Shown: positions 29,707-38,663, counted from the stretch's first letter. The stretch: 40,813 nucleotides of DNA from Phycisphaeraceae bacterium (GCA_028280965.1 JANQKT010000099.1:1-40813); one strand, 5' to 3'. Numbers and translations: made by a program. The notes: generated by a model not told the origin, from the sequence alone.

Positions 29707-32037
29707 TTAGGGTTCGACGACTTCCAGCACACCGATCATCGACGTGTAATGCCCGGGGTATGTGCACACGTAGTCGTACCGGCCGGGCGCGCCGGGCGCG
29801 AAGAAACGCAGCGTCGTTGACTCGCCTGCGCGGAGCATGGGTGTGTGCTGGAGCACCACGTCGCTGTCGGGGATATAGCCGATTGCCGCAGCTTCTGCGG
29901 GCGGCATCGCCGAGATCGTCACACCGATCTCTTGCGCCCGGCCGGGTCTGGTGATCACCAGGTTGTGCTCCATCGTGTCGGGGTTGACCAGCGTGATCTC
30001 GACCGGCCGACCGGCAGCCACAGTCAGCCTCGTCTTGTCATACGCCATCTTCCCCGGCACCGCGGACAGCGTGTGTTGCGTCAGCGTCAGATCATCAATG
30101 TCGCCCGGCTTAAACGGTTCGGGCAACGCATGGACCGCGCGGATCGCGGCGAAACGCAGGTCAATCTGTTCTGCGGTGCGCGCAAGCGTAAGCACCTTTT
30201 CGGCTTGCTCCTGCCCAATCGAGTTTGCCGGCAGGTAGCGAATCGCGCCCAGCGCGGCGACCCGGCTTGGTAAATGCTGATCCGGAGCCGTGAATGCGAC
30301 CTCGAATAGGAACGCCGGGCAGTCTTCAGGCAGCTGAGCCGGATCGACCCACGCGATGCCTTCAAACACCACGGGCTGTAGACCGGCCTCTTCGATGACG
30401 CCGCTGGAAAACGAGGGTGATGATCGGATAAACGCACCCGCAGCCGCGGCCCGCAGATCAGTCGTTCGGTTTTCTTGATTGATCAGGCCAACAAGCCGTT
30501 GCCGCTGTGCACCAAGTTCGGCGGCCGGCCACCGCGCAAGCGTCTGTAACAGTGCCGGCCGATCGGCTAGCGTGCGTGGGTTCATCGCTTCCAGCATGTT
30601 CAGCAGCGTGATGATCGGCGCGGTGGCGTTCGCCTCGGCGAGTTGACCGAGCATCTCGCCGATCATGTCGTCAGGCAGGTCCGCCCGTTCAAGCAGGATC
30701 GTGCAGACGATCGTGTCGCGCTCCTCGGCGAGCAGTTCATCCAGCGGCATCCGGCGCAGCCGATCGGCGCGGCTGTCGGCCGGGATCGGGTCGCCATAGG
30801 CGAGCATCTCGGCCATTGTGCTGCTGTAGAGCGCTCGCATGTCGTCGGTCATCGTGTAGGGCCCGGCGAGTTGCGCGACACCCGCGGCGCGTCGGCCGGG
30901 TATCGCGCGGGTTGTGGCCAGCGCTTCGTAACGCACCCGCATGTCCTTGTCTTCGGCCAACGGGGTGAGCCTGCCCAGCGGGTCAGTCGTGACGCCGGCC
31001 AGGTCCCCGATTGCGCGGGCGGCAAGGGCGCGGAGCGCCGGGTTGTCGGATGCAGCGGCGCGGTCGACGAGGTCGTCGGCGTGGACACCGAGGGCGCGGG
31101 ACAGGAGCAACGCTTGCGCGTTGTAATGTTCAGCCAGTGAGCCGCCGAATGTCTTCGTCCACTTTTCTGCACGATCGCGTTCATGCAGTGCTGGGACAAG
31201 TTCATAGGGCCCGCGGGCCAGCAGTTCCCATTGCTGTTTTGCGTATCTGCCACGGTCGGCGATGAGGTCCAGGTCCAGCAGCAACTCAACTGCCGAGGGT
31301 TTCATATCGATCGGCCAATCCGATGTCTCAAGATCCAGCCACGCCTTGAGGTACCCGCTGCCCGGTTTGCCCGGCAGGTCCTTGGCCGGTTCGATCTCAA
31401 CGAAGTCCAGCACATCCGTCTTCTCATCGAGCATCACGAAGGTCCAGTCGTAGGGGAACTCGTCCTCGCCGCGCGGCGTCGGGCCGGGCAGCGGGGCGAG
31501 GACGAGGATGGCCTCCGCATCCGCGAGTGTTTCGAGGTGCCGCTGGATCGCGGTGGCGAATTCGGTTTCCGGGTCGCCGCCGGCGTGGTCCACCGAAACA
31601 ATCGCGAGCGCGGGCGGTGCGTCTTGTTCGGCTGCATCAAGCGTGATCGGCGAGACATCGATGACGGTTAGCGCACCGCCGTCCCATTCCACTGACTGAA
31701 CCAACAGCCGGCCGTCGGGTTTGATCCCTGTTGCAACGATCTCGGCGAGCGCCGCAAGGCCCGACTCGTGTGACCACACGCCCCCAGCGAAAAACATCGG
31801 CTCGGGTGGCTCGGATTCGGCTTCACTGGGTTCATGCTGCCCGCTGAGTCGGGTTGACCGCGGCTCCGGTGCGAGCGTCCCGCACTCAACACCCCTGTCG
31901 CGCTTTGTGCTCTGCGGCGCTCCGGTTCGGAATGCCGCGCTGAACAGCAAGGCCGCTGCGATAGCGACGAAGACAAGCATCATGCTCGGCATCAGCCGGG
32001 CGGCATCTGGCGGGGGTTGATCGGTCGCGTGGGTCAT
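29707..32037 (-). CDS. Membrane-anchored HEAT-like protein with C-terminal cupredoxin domain
   Basis: A 776-residue protein. ATG 32037 (MTHATDQPPP) follows GGAG; an in-frame TTG at 32064 is less likely. One membrane helix (about residues 17-36) anchors it, followed by a Pro/Glu-rich linker. The middle is helical and resembles HEAT repeats (NPALRALAARAIGDLAG, RVRYEALATTRAI, LRFAAIRAVHAL). The last 110 residues form a type I copper domain, with His in TMEHNLVI and Cys, His and Met in YVCTYPGHYTSM, an azurin/plastocyanin-like ligand set. It is divergent from the Rieske operon and probably a periplasmic electron carrier. Confidence 0.88.
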   Translation of the reverse strand: MTHATDQPPPDAARLMPSMMLVFVAIAAALLFSAAFRTGAPQSTKRDRGVECGTLAPEPRSTRLSGQHEPSEAESEPPEPMFFAGGVWSHESGLAALAEIVATGIKPDGRLLVQSVEWDGGALTVIDVSPITLDAAEQDAPPALAIVSVDHAGGDPETEFATAIQRHLETLADAEAILVLAPLPGPTPRGEDEFPYDWTFVMLDEKTDVLDFVEIEPAKDLPGKPGSGYLKAWLDLETSDWPIDMKPSAVELLLDLDLIADRGRYAKQQWELLARGPYELVPALHERDRAEKWTKTFGGSLAEHYNAQALLLSRALGVHADDLVDRAAASDNPALRALAARAIGDLAGVTTDPLGRLTPLAEDKDMRVRYEALATTRAIPGRRAAGVAQLAGPYTMTDDMRALYSSTMAEMLAYGDPIPADSRADRLRRMPLDELLAEERDTIVCTILLERADLPDDMIGEMLGQLAEANATAPIITLLNMLEAMNPRTLADRPALLQTLARWPAAELGAQRQRLVGLINQENRTTDLRAAAAGAFIRSSPSFSSGVIEEAGLQPVVFEGIAWVDPAQLPEDCPAFLFEVAFTAPDQHLPSRVAALGAIRYLPANSIGQEQAEKVLTLARTAEQIDLRFAAIRAVHALPEPFKPGDIDDLTLTQHTLSAVPGKMAYDKTRLTVAAGRPVEITLVNPDTMEHNLVITRPGRAQEIGVTISAMPPAEAAAIGYIPDSDVVLQHTPMLRAGESTTLRFFAPGAPGRYDYVCTYPGHYTSMIGVLEVVEP

Positions 32038-32112
32038 CGGTTGATTGCTCCGGCGGTCAAACAATTCAGATATCAGGATAACCCGCCGCGGGAATAGAGC
32101 GGTGCCTCGGCG

Positions 32113-32121
32113 TGTTACAAT
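32113..32121 (+). promoter_or_regulatory. Extended -10 promoter candidate for the Rieske operon
   Basis: TGTTACAAT is an extended -10 element (TGn-TACAAT) 76 bases before the first small membrane protein. No matching -35 box is obvious. It lies in the 159-base divergent spacer, which otherwise shows no strong structure. Confidence 0.35.
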
Positions 32122-32196
32122 CCCGACGCTTCGGCCCGGTCTGCCTTACGTCCCGTCTTGCGAAGGTCTCGCGCCGCTCAAAGAAAGGTGCCACTG

Positions 32197-32400
32197 ATGC
32201 TTTTGCTCCCACTGCTGGTCTACGCCGCGATCGGTTTGTTGGTCGGCTTGGGCTTCGTAACGCGTGGTGTGAATCGGGTCGACCCAGCCGCCGCCGGCTC
32301 GCCGTTTATTTTCAGGCTTGTGATCCTGCCCGGCTGTATCGGGCTGTGGCCGCTGATCTTACTCAAGTGGGCCCGTGTGGAGAAGGGCGGTGACGCATGA
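32197..32400 (+). CDS. Small membrane protein (67 aa), first gene of Rieske operon
   Basis: MLLLPLLVYAAIGLLVGLGFVTRG forms one membrane helix and LVILPGCIGLWPLILLKWARV a second. The C-terminus is short and charged. ATG 32197 follows AAAGG. Its TGA overlaps the next start as ATGA (32397-32400), which suggests coupled translation. The family was not recognised. Its context suggests an accessory subunit of the redox complex encoded downstream. Confidence 0.8.
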   Translation: MLLLPLLVYAAIGLLVGLGFVTRGVNRVDPAAAGSPFIFRLVILPGCIGLWPLILLKWARVEKGGDA

Positions 32401-32576
32401 CCGGTCCGCAGCGCAAGGCGCACGTGTTGCTCTGGCTGGTGCTCGGGCCGATCGCGCTGATCGGGCTCGTGTTCGCGGTACAGTGGCGGCCGGCCGAACC
32501 GGTGCAGGATGGTGGTTTGCCCGGTGTTGAGTCGTCCATTCAATCAGGTGCCGCCGAGCCGGAGAACGCGCCATGA
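32397..32576 (+). CDS. Single-pass membrane protein (59 aa), second gene of Rieske operon
   Basis: Short frame found by eye: a basic start (MTGPQRKAHV), one membrane helix (LLWLVLGPIALIGLVFAV) and a Pro/Glu/Gly tail of about 30 residues. It overlaps both neighbours by ATGA (32397-32400 and 32573-32576), strong evidence that it is translated. No family is known to me. Confidence 0.8.
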   Translation: MTGPQRKAHVLLWLVLGPIALIGLVFAVQWRPAEPVQDGGLPGVESSIQSGAAEPENAP

Positions 32577-33649
32577 GCGTCCGCTACACCTGGGTCCAGT
32601 GGAACAAACACAAAAAGGTCTACGACCTCGTTCTGCTGCTCGGCGTCGCGGCATTCATCACGGTCTACATCGGCGTGAGTGTGCTGACGACGCCGCAGGG
32701 CCAGGCGACCAGCCCGCCGATCCTGATCATCCGTGCGACCGGCTCGTGTGCGATCGTGATGCTGCACCTGATCCTCGCGATCGGCCCGCTCGCGCGCCTG
32801 TACCCAAGCAGGTTCGCGCCGCTGCTCTACAACCGTAGGCACTTCGGCGTCACGATGTTCTTCGTCGCCCTTGTGCATGCCGTACTGCAGACGATGTGGT
32901 ACGGCGGGTTCGGCGTCGTCGATCCAATCACCGCGATGTTCACGATGAACACCCGCTACGACTCCTGGGTCGGCTTCCCGTTCGAGGCCTTCGGCGCCCT
33001 GGCGCTGACGATCCTCTTTTTCATGGCGGCGACCAGTCACGACTTCTGGCTCAAGAACCTCTCACCACGCTGGTGGAAGACGCTGCACATGGGCGTCTAC
33101 GTCGCGTACGCGTCGCTGGTCCTGCACGTCGCGCTCGGCACGATCCAGGCCGAGCGGAGCCTTGTCTATCCGCTGCTCATCGGAGGCGGGGCGGTGACGC
33201 TAATCGCGCTGCACCTGATCGCGGGGGTGCGTGAGGTCAGGGCGGATGCGGGTGCCAAGCCGGCGAGCGGTTGGGTGGACGTCGCATCAGTCGATGAAAT
33301 CCCGGCCGATCGGGCGAAGGTTGTCAGGCTCAAGACGCAAGGCGGCTGTGACCGCGTCGCGGTGTTCCGGCATGGCGAGCGGGGCGAGAAACTCTCCGCC
33401 GTTGCGAATGTTTGTGCCCACCAGGGCGGCCCCTTGGGCGAGGGCAAGGTCGTGGACGGCTGCATTACTTGTCCTTGGCACGGTTACCAGTACCGCCCGG
33501 AGGATGGTCAGTCCCCGCCGCCGTACACCGAGAAGATCCCAACTTATGAACTCCGGGTGGAGGGCGAGCGCGTGATGCTCAACCCCGAGGCGTTCGTGCC
33601 GGGCACGCCGATTGAGCCGGTGGTGATCGGAGGTATCAACGATGCATGA
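32573..33649 (+). CDS. Ferric-reductase-like membrane domain fused to a Rieske [2Fe-2S] domain
   Basis: A 358-residue protein. Residues 1-220 hold about six membrane helices with histidines H65, H90, H102, H172, H185 and H214, the arrangement expected for b-type haem binding in a ferric-reductase/YedZ-like domain. Residues about 235-345 form a Rieske domain with ligands C281-x-H283 and C300-x2-H303 (VCAHQGGPLG, TCPWHGYQ). The fusion would pass electrons between membrane haem and an iron-sulfur cluster. It overlaps both neighbours (ATGA upstream; eight bases downstream). Confidence 0.9.
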   Translation: MSVRYTWVQWNKHKKVYDLVLLLGVAAFITVYIGVSVLTTPQGQATSPPILIIRATGSCAIVMLHLILAIGPLARLYPSRFAPLLYNRRHFGVTMFFVALVHAVLQTMWYGGFGVVDPITAMFTMNTRYDSWVGFPFEAFGALALTILFFMAATSHDFWLKNLSPRWWKTLHMGVYVAYASLVLHVALGTIQAERSLVYPLLIGGGAVTLIALHLIAGVREVRADAGAKPASGWVDVASVDEIPADRAKVVRLKTQGGCDRVAVFRHGERGEKLSAVANVCAHQGGPLGEGKVVDGCITCPWHGYQYRPEDGQSPPPYTEKIPTYELRVEGERVMLNPEAFVPGTPIEPVVIGGINDA

Positions 33650-34421
33650 GCAAGACAAAGACCCGTTCTATGTCGGCTACCTCCCGCTGCCGCCGGCGAT
33701 CCGCAGTTTCATCCTGCCCTGGCTGGTCGGCAACCTCGTGCTCGCGGTCGGCATCGCGGCGGTGGTCGCGCAGCAGCACCGTCCGCCGGGGGATGGGACA
33801 TGGCAGACTTGGGAAGGGATATCAGTTGAAGGCCAATTCTTCATGAACCCCTATCCCGTCTTGCGTACTGATGATGCAACTTACATCTTGGTTGGGCAGG
33901 GGAAAGTTGGCATCCAGGATGATGTTCGGGCAATGAAGCTATCGGACGGCGATCTTGTCGTTGTAACGGGTAGTCCCATTGAACGAGAGGGGCGCAGTGT
34001 TTTGGAAGTCTATGAGCCGGCAGTCGATATTGTGCGTTCGAATGCAAATGCGGGGCCGTCATACTTCACGTCCTTTACTCGTATTGATCCACTTGTTCGC
34101 GAAGACCTCGGCACCCACACCCTTCGTGGCGAGATCGTCGACCCCAAGTGCTACCTCGGTGTCATGCAGCCCGGCGACGGCAAGACGCACAAGGCCTGCG
34201 CGACGCTCTGCATCAAGGGCGGCATCCCGCCCATGTTCCTGGTCCGCGATACGCAGGGGCGGGCCGCGGCGTACCTGCTGACCGACGCCGAGGGAGGCGC
34301 GATCCCCGAGTCGGTCCACCCGTACATCGCCGACCCGATCGAGCTGACCGGGCAAGTGCTGCGCGACGGTGACCTGCTGGTCCTGCAGGCGGACCTGGGC
34401 AGCATCAAGCGGCTGGATTGA
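33642..34421 (+). CDS. Membrane-anchored protein with Cys/His motif, last gene of Rieske operon
   Basis: A 259-residue protein with one N-terminal membrane helix (about 23-43, SFILPWLVGNLVLAVGIAAVV), then an extracytoplasmic beta-rich region. Near the C-terminus is C170-x12-H183-x2-C186-x3-C190 (DPKCYLGVMQPG, THKACATLCIKGGIPPM), a plausible metal or cluster site. It starts inside the Rieske gene's end. Bases about 33805-34090 are clearly less G+C-rich than the rest. No named family was recognised. Confidence 0.85.
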   Translation: MHEQDKDPFYVGYLPLPPAIRSFILPWLVGNLVLAVGIAAVVAQQHRPPGDGTWQTWEGISVEGQFFMNPYPVLRTDDATYILVGQGKVGIQDDVRAMKLSDGDLVVVTGSPIEREGRSVLEVYEPAVDIVRSNANAGPSYFTSFTRIDPLVREDLGTHTLRGEIVDPKCYLGVMQPGDGKTHKACATLCIKGGIPPMFLVRDTQGRAAAYLLTDAEGGAIPESVHPYIADPIELTGQVLRDGDLLVLQADLGSIKRLD

Positions 34422-34582
34422 TCGCCGTGCCCAAGGACGCGTGGTTTCGTGCCGTCTGCCTCTCAAGGCCGGGAATATCGCGGCCCCCGAGGCCATTAGA
34501 CCGATACCGAGGGTGTTGACTTGCGAAACCCCGCTCCGCGAGCGAAAATCGATTCTTTGATCACGACCTCAGGGGAAGGCGC

Positions 34583-35152
34583 ATGCCCGATCCGACCAAC
34601 GGCTCCGAAAACAACAACACCGCGACGCACACCGTGCCCTGGTCCACCAGCCCGCTGGCCCAGCTGATGACTCAGCTCAGCGACCTGGTCGCCACGCTCG
34701 ACGCCGAGCAGTACAACGCCCGGCCCGAGTCCACCAAGTGCGGCGCGGTCGGCGGGCACGTCCGCCACGTGCTGGACCACCTGGTCGCCTGGCTCGGCGG
34801 CGTCGAGGGCGGCCAAGTCAACTACGACGACCGCCAGCGCGACACCGATATCGAGCACGACCCAACCGCGGCGCTGCACGCCATCAAGCACCACACCGCG
34901 CGCCTTGCCGAGGTCAACGACGAGCAGCTCGCCGAGCGCGTCACCGTGCTGACGAGCATGACGTCCTGCGGTGCCTTGGTCGAGCTGCCCTCGACGCACG
35001 CGCGCGAGTTGGCCTTCGTCTTCAGCCACACGATCCACCACAACGCGATCATCGGCACGATCGCCCGCGCGCTCGGCGTCGCGCTGCCCGACAACTTCGG
35101 CACCGCGCCCTCGACCATCGCGTACCGGAACCAGAGCGGATGTGCACGGTAA
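34583..35152 (+). CDS. DinB-like four-helix protein
   Basis: A 189-residue soluble protein. Histidines placed in the DinB/YfiT manner are seen in GGHVRHVLDHLVAW and in FSHTIHHNAIIGTIARALG. The family is a metal-binding four-helix bundle, often a thiol-dependent transferase or of unknown role. ATG 34583 follows AGGGGAAGG. Its end overlaps the next gene by 13 bases in another frame. Confidence 0.82.
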   Translation: MPDPTNGSENNNTATHTVPWSTSPLAQLMTQLSDLVATLDAEQYNARPESTKCGAVGGHVRHVLDHLVAWLGGVEGGQVNYDDRQRDTDIEHDPTAALHAIKHHTARLAEVNDEQLAERVTVLTSMTSCGALVELPSTHARELAFVFSHTIHHNAIIGTIARALGVALPDNFGTAPSTIAYRNQSGCAR

Positions 35153-35880
35153 CCATCGTCCCGGCGGGCGGCGGTGGTTCGTTCCGCATGGCGTGCAACC
35201 GCGATGAAAGCCACGGCAGACCGCCCGCGCTGCCACCACAACAGCAAACCATTAACGGGATGACCTGCCTGCTGCCGATCGACCCCGGCTCGGGCGGGAC
35301 CTGGGTCGGTGTCAACGAAGCCGGGCTTGCGCTGACGCTGCTCAACTACAACCTGATCGATCCGCCAACGGGACGCGACCGCAGCCGGGGATCGGTCATC
35401 CCGCAACTCCTCGTGGCGCGCAGCGTCGACGAAGTGATCTCTCTCGCCAGGCCGATCGAACGTGAGCGGATGATGCCGTTCCGCCTGGTCGTTTCCGATG
35501 GGCAATCGCTGCTGCTCTGGCGGAGTACCGACCCGATCGAGCAGGCCGAGCGCTCGGCGTGGAGCGGCGCGCCCGTCATGTTTACTTCGTCCGGCCTGGG
35601 CGATCACCTTGTCGAGGGCCCGCGTCGCGATTTATTCGATGGCTGGTTCGGCGATGACCCCTCGGTTTACTTGGATGAGCAGCTCGCTTTCCACCGCCAC
35701 CAATGGACCGGCCGGGAGCACTTGAGCGTCTGCATGCACCGCGCGGACGCCCGCACCGTTAGCTACACGACGGTCGATGTGGATCCCGACGCGATCACGA
35801 TGACTTACCACCCCGATCGGCCCGACCTCAATGCCGCTGAGACGACCGCAAGCCTTCAACGCGGGCTGGCCGCGCGATGA
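35140..35880 (+). CDS. NRDE (TANGO2) family protein
   Basis: A 246-residue protein starting MCTVTIVPAGGG. Cys2 could act as an N-terminal nucleophile after Met removal, and the family signature NRDE is present in ACNRDESHGR. TWVGVNEAGLALTLLNYN is also conserved. TANGO2 homologues are linked to haem or lipid handling in eukaryotes, and the bacterial role is unknown. It overlaps the DinB-like gene at its start and the fusion gene at its end (ATGA, 35877-35880), so the three genes are translated together. Confidence 0.88.
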   Translation: MCTVTIVPAGGGGSFRMACNRDESHGRPPALPPQQQTINGMTCLLPIDPGSGGTWVGVNEAGLALTLLNYNLIDPPTGRDRSRGSVIPQLLVARSVDEVISLARPIERERMMPFRLVVSDGQSLLLWRSTDPIEQAERSAWSGAPVMFTSSGLGDHLVEGPRRDLFDGWFGDDPSVYLDEQLAFHRHQWTGREHLSVCMHRADARTVSYTTVDVDPDAITMTYHPDRPDLNAAETTASLQRGLAAR

Positions 35881-38660
35881 GTGCGGACACGCCGAGCGCA
35901 GAGCCGGGGGCATCGGCCGGAGCGGATGCGCCTAAGCGTCGTCGGGTGCGCTGGTGGTACTTCTACCTGCCGTTGTTGGTTGCGTCGTTTATCTGGCAAC
36001 TGCCAAACGACAAGCCCAAGCCACTGCCCGCGGGGTATCAATCAATCGATCTGCAGACGCAGCGGCGCGACGGGCCGGTGGTTGGGCCGTCGATCGAGCG
36101 CGAAGGCGATCGCCCGATCCGCGTCGCGCCGGACACGGTCCGCCTGGCCTATCAGGACGCCGGGCCGGATGATGGACCAGCCGTCGTGCTGCTGCACGGA
36201 AGCCCCGGCGACAGCGCAAACTTCGCGATGACCGACAACGGCCTGATCAAGACGCTCGCCGAGGAGGGCTACCGCGTCATCGCGCCCGACCTCCCCGGCT
36301 TCGGTGCCTCCGAGCGTTACGTGCCCGACTACTCCAACCGCGCCCACGCGCGCTACGTCCTCGCGCTGCTTGATGAACTCGACATCGAGTCCGCGCAATT
36401 CCTCGGCTTCTCCATGGGCGGCGGCGTCGCCATCAACCTCTACGACCTCGCCCCCGATCGCGTCGGATCCATCACGATGCTCGCGGCGATCGGCGTGCAG
36501 GAGGCCGAAGGCTCGGGCGATTACTACTTCGAGCACCTCAAGTATGGCATCGGATACCTGCTGCTGGTCGGCGGCGTTGAGTTCATCCCGCACTTCGGAT
36601 GGCTTGGCGACCGGTCGTTCCGCCACGCCTGGTTAAGAAATTTTTGGGACACGGACCAGCGGCCTAACCGCGCGATACTTCAACGCTACAACGAAGATCG
36701 CAAGCCGATGCTCATCATTCATGGCGAGGCCGACCCGCTTGCCCCGGCCCGCGTCGCTTACGATCACCACGAGATCGTGGAGAACAGCGAACTGGTTCTT
36801 TATGCTCGGGACGAATTCAATGACGAATCGAATCGCAGTAAGAACACCGCTTTTTTAAATCATGCAATGGTTTGGGATCAGCACGCGAATCAACTAGTAC
36901 TTGATGCGCTGCTGCCGTTCCTGAACAAGCATCGCAATCTGGACACCCCGGCCGAGCGTTCCACCCTCGACCGCGGCGGCGGGATGGAAGACAACGTCCT
37001 CCAACTGCCCGGCGACCTCGAGCTCCGTCGGGCGATGAGCCCCTGGGCGAAGATCGGCGTGATCATGCTCGGCACGTTCATCCTCGAAGACCCGACCTCG
37101 ATCGCCGTCGGGCTCTTCATCAAGGCCGGGCAGATCGACCCGTTCGTCGGCGGCTTCGCGATCCTCCTGGGCATCTTCCTCGGCGACCTCGGGCTCTACC
37201 TCATCGGCTACATCGTCGGCCGACGGGCGCTGGCCTGGCGGCCGATCGCCGCGTGGGTGCCGACGCGCCACGTCGAATCGCTCGGCGCGTGGTTCGACCA
37301 GAAGGGATGGAAGGCCGTGCTTGCCAGTCGGTTTATCCCCGGCTCACGCCTGCCGCTCTACGTCGCCGCGGGTGTTACCGGCAACAAGCCCGGCCGGTTC
37401 ATGCTCTGGACCTTCCTCGCCGTAAGCATCTGGGCCCCGGTGATCCTCATCGCCGTCGTCTTGCTGGGCAACGCGGCACGCTCTCCGTTCCAGCTCATCC
37501 TCGACCTCGGCGGCTGGCCCGCCTTCATCGCCGTGGTCCTCGTCCTGATGGTTCTGATCAACGCGCTCCTGTCGCTGTTCAGCCGCACCGGCCGACGCAA
37601 GCTCGCGATCCGGCTGCAGAAACAATGGAAGCACGAGTACTGGCCCGGCTGGAAGTTCTACCTCCCGCTGGTCCCGTACTTCGCCTCGCTGTGCTTGAAG
37701 TACCGCTCGTTCACCGTCTGGACCCTCGCCGACCCGTGCATGCCCGACGGCGGGGTGGTCGGCGAGTCCAAGAGCGACATCCTCGACCAGATCGATGACC
37801 CCGCGGTGTTGAAGCACGCGCTGATCTCAGGCGATGGGGAAGCAAATGAAAAGGAAAAGGCCGAGACAGCGAAGCGCATCATCGTCGAGCGCGGCTGGTC
37901 GTACCCGTTGATCCTCAAACCCGACGCCGCGCAGCGCGGCGCGGGCGTCGCCCTGATCAAGACCGCCGATGACATCGGCGGCTATTTCGAGAAGACCCAC
38001 GGGCCCGTCCAGCTCCAGCAGTACCACCCCGGACCCGAGGAGTGCGGCATCTTCTACGTCCGCATGCCCCACGAGCCGGCCGGGCGGATCTTCTCAATCA
38101 CCGACAAGGTCTTCCCCGTCCTCGTCGGCGACGGCCGATCGACGCTCGAAGAGCTGATCTGGCGGCACCCGCGCTTCCGCTTCCAGCACGATGTCTTCCA
38201 CATCCGCTGGGCCGACGAGTTGGACCGCGTGCTGGAAGAAGGCGAAGAACTCAGGCTCGCCGAGGCCGGCAACCACTGTCAGGGCACGCTCTTTCAGGAT
38301 GGCTCACGCCTGATCACACCAGTACTCGAAGAGCGCATCGACGCACTCGCCAAGCGGCTGGACGGCTTCTACTTCGGCCGGATCGATGTGCGGTACACCG
38401 ACGAAGAATCGCTCAAGCGCGGCGAGGGCTTCGCCGTCATCGAGCTCAACGGCGTCACCAGCGAATCGACCAACCTCTACGACCCGGCCTGGTCCCTCTG
38501 GCAGGCCCACGCGGTGCTGCGCAAGCAGTGGGCCGCCTGCTTCGCCATCGGCGACGCGATCCGTAAACGCGACAGGATCAAGCCCAAGCCGCCCCTGCGC
38601 CTGCTACGCGACATCCTGCGCTACTACCGCGGCCGCCACATCGCGGCGGTGTCGGATTAA
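35877..38660 (+). CDS. Three-part fusion: alpha/beta hydrolase, DedA membrane domain, ATP-grasp-like domain
   Basis: A 927-residue protein. After a membrane helix (about 26-42), residues 85-350 are an alpha/beta hydrolase with HGSPG oxyanion motif (107-111), nucleophile S179 in GFSMGG, acid D286 (HGEADP) and H329 as the likely base. Residues about 385-570 are a DedA/SNARE-associated membrane domain with SRFIPGSRLPLY. Residues about 600-890 resemble an ATP-grasp ligase (LILKPDAAQRGAGVALIK, QLQQYHPGPEECGIFYVR, FAVIELNGVTSESTNLYDP). Each part is recognisable, but the combination is not one I know. It is coupled to the NRDE gene and ends three bases from a convergent gene. Confidence 0.88.
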   Translation: MSADTPSAEPGASAGADAPKRRRVRWWYFYLPLLVASFIWQLPNDKPKPLPAGYQSIDLQTQRRDGPVVGPSIEREGDRPIRVAPDTVRLAYQDAGPDDGPAVVLLHGSPGDSANFAMTDNGLIKTLAEEGYRVIAPDLPGFGASERYVPDYSNRAHARYVLALLDELDIESAQFLGFSMGGGVAINLYDLAPDRVGSITMLAAIGVQEAEGSGDYYFEHLKYGIGYLLLVGGVEFIPHFGWLGDRSFRHAWLRNFWDTDQRPNRAILQRYNEDRKPMLIIHGEADPLAPARVAYDHHEIVENSELVLYARDEFNDESNRSKNTAFLNHAMVWDQHANQLVLDALLPFLNKHRNLDTPAERSTLDRGGGMEDNVLQLPGDLELRRAMSPWAKIGVIMLGTFILEDPTSIAVGLFIKAGQIDPFVGGFAILLGIFLGDLGLYLIGYIVGRRALAWRPIAAWVPTRHVESLGAWFDQKGWKAVLASRFIPGSRLPLYVAAGVTGNKPGRFMLWTFLAVSIWAPVILIAVVLLGNAARSPFQLILDLGGWPAFIAVVLVLMVLINALLSLFSRTGRRKLAIRLQKQWKHEYWPGWKFYLPLVPYFASLCLKYRSFTVWTLADPCMPDGGVVGESKSDILDQIDDPAVLKHALISGDGEANEKEKAETAKRIIVERGWSYPLILKPDAAQRGAGVALIKTADDIGGYFEKTHGPVQLQQYHPGPEECGIFYVRMPHEPAGRIFSITDKVFPVLVGDGRSTLEELIWRHPRFRFQHDVFHIRWADELDRVLEEGEELRLAEAGNHCQGTLFQDGSRLITPVLEERIDALAKRLDGFYFGRIDVRYTDEESLKRGEGFAVIELNGVTSESTNLYDPAWSLWQAHAVLRKQWAACFAIGDAIRKRDRIKPKPPLRLLRDILRYYRGRHIAAVSD

Positions 38661-38663
38661 GGA

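Noticed and set aside
34516-34548. TTGACT as a -35 box upstream of the DinB-like gene
   Set aside because: No -10-like hexamer occurs at 16-18 bases; the nearest A-rich stretch is about 22 bases away inside CGAAAATCG.
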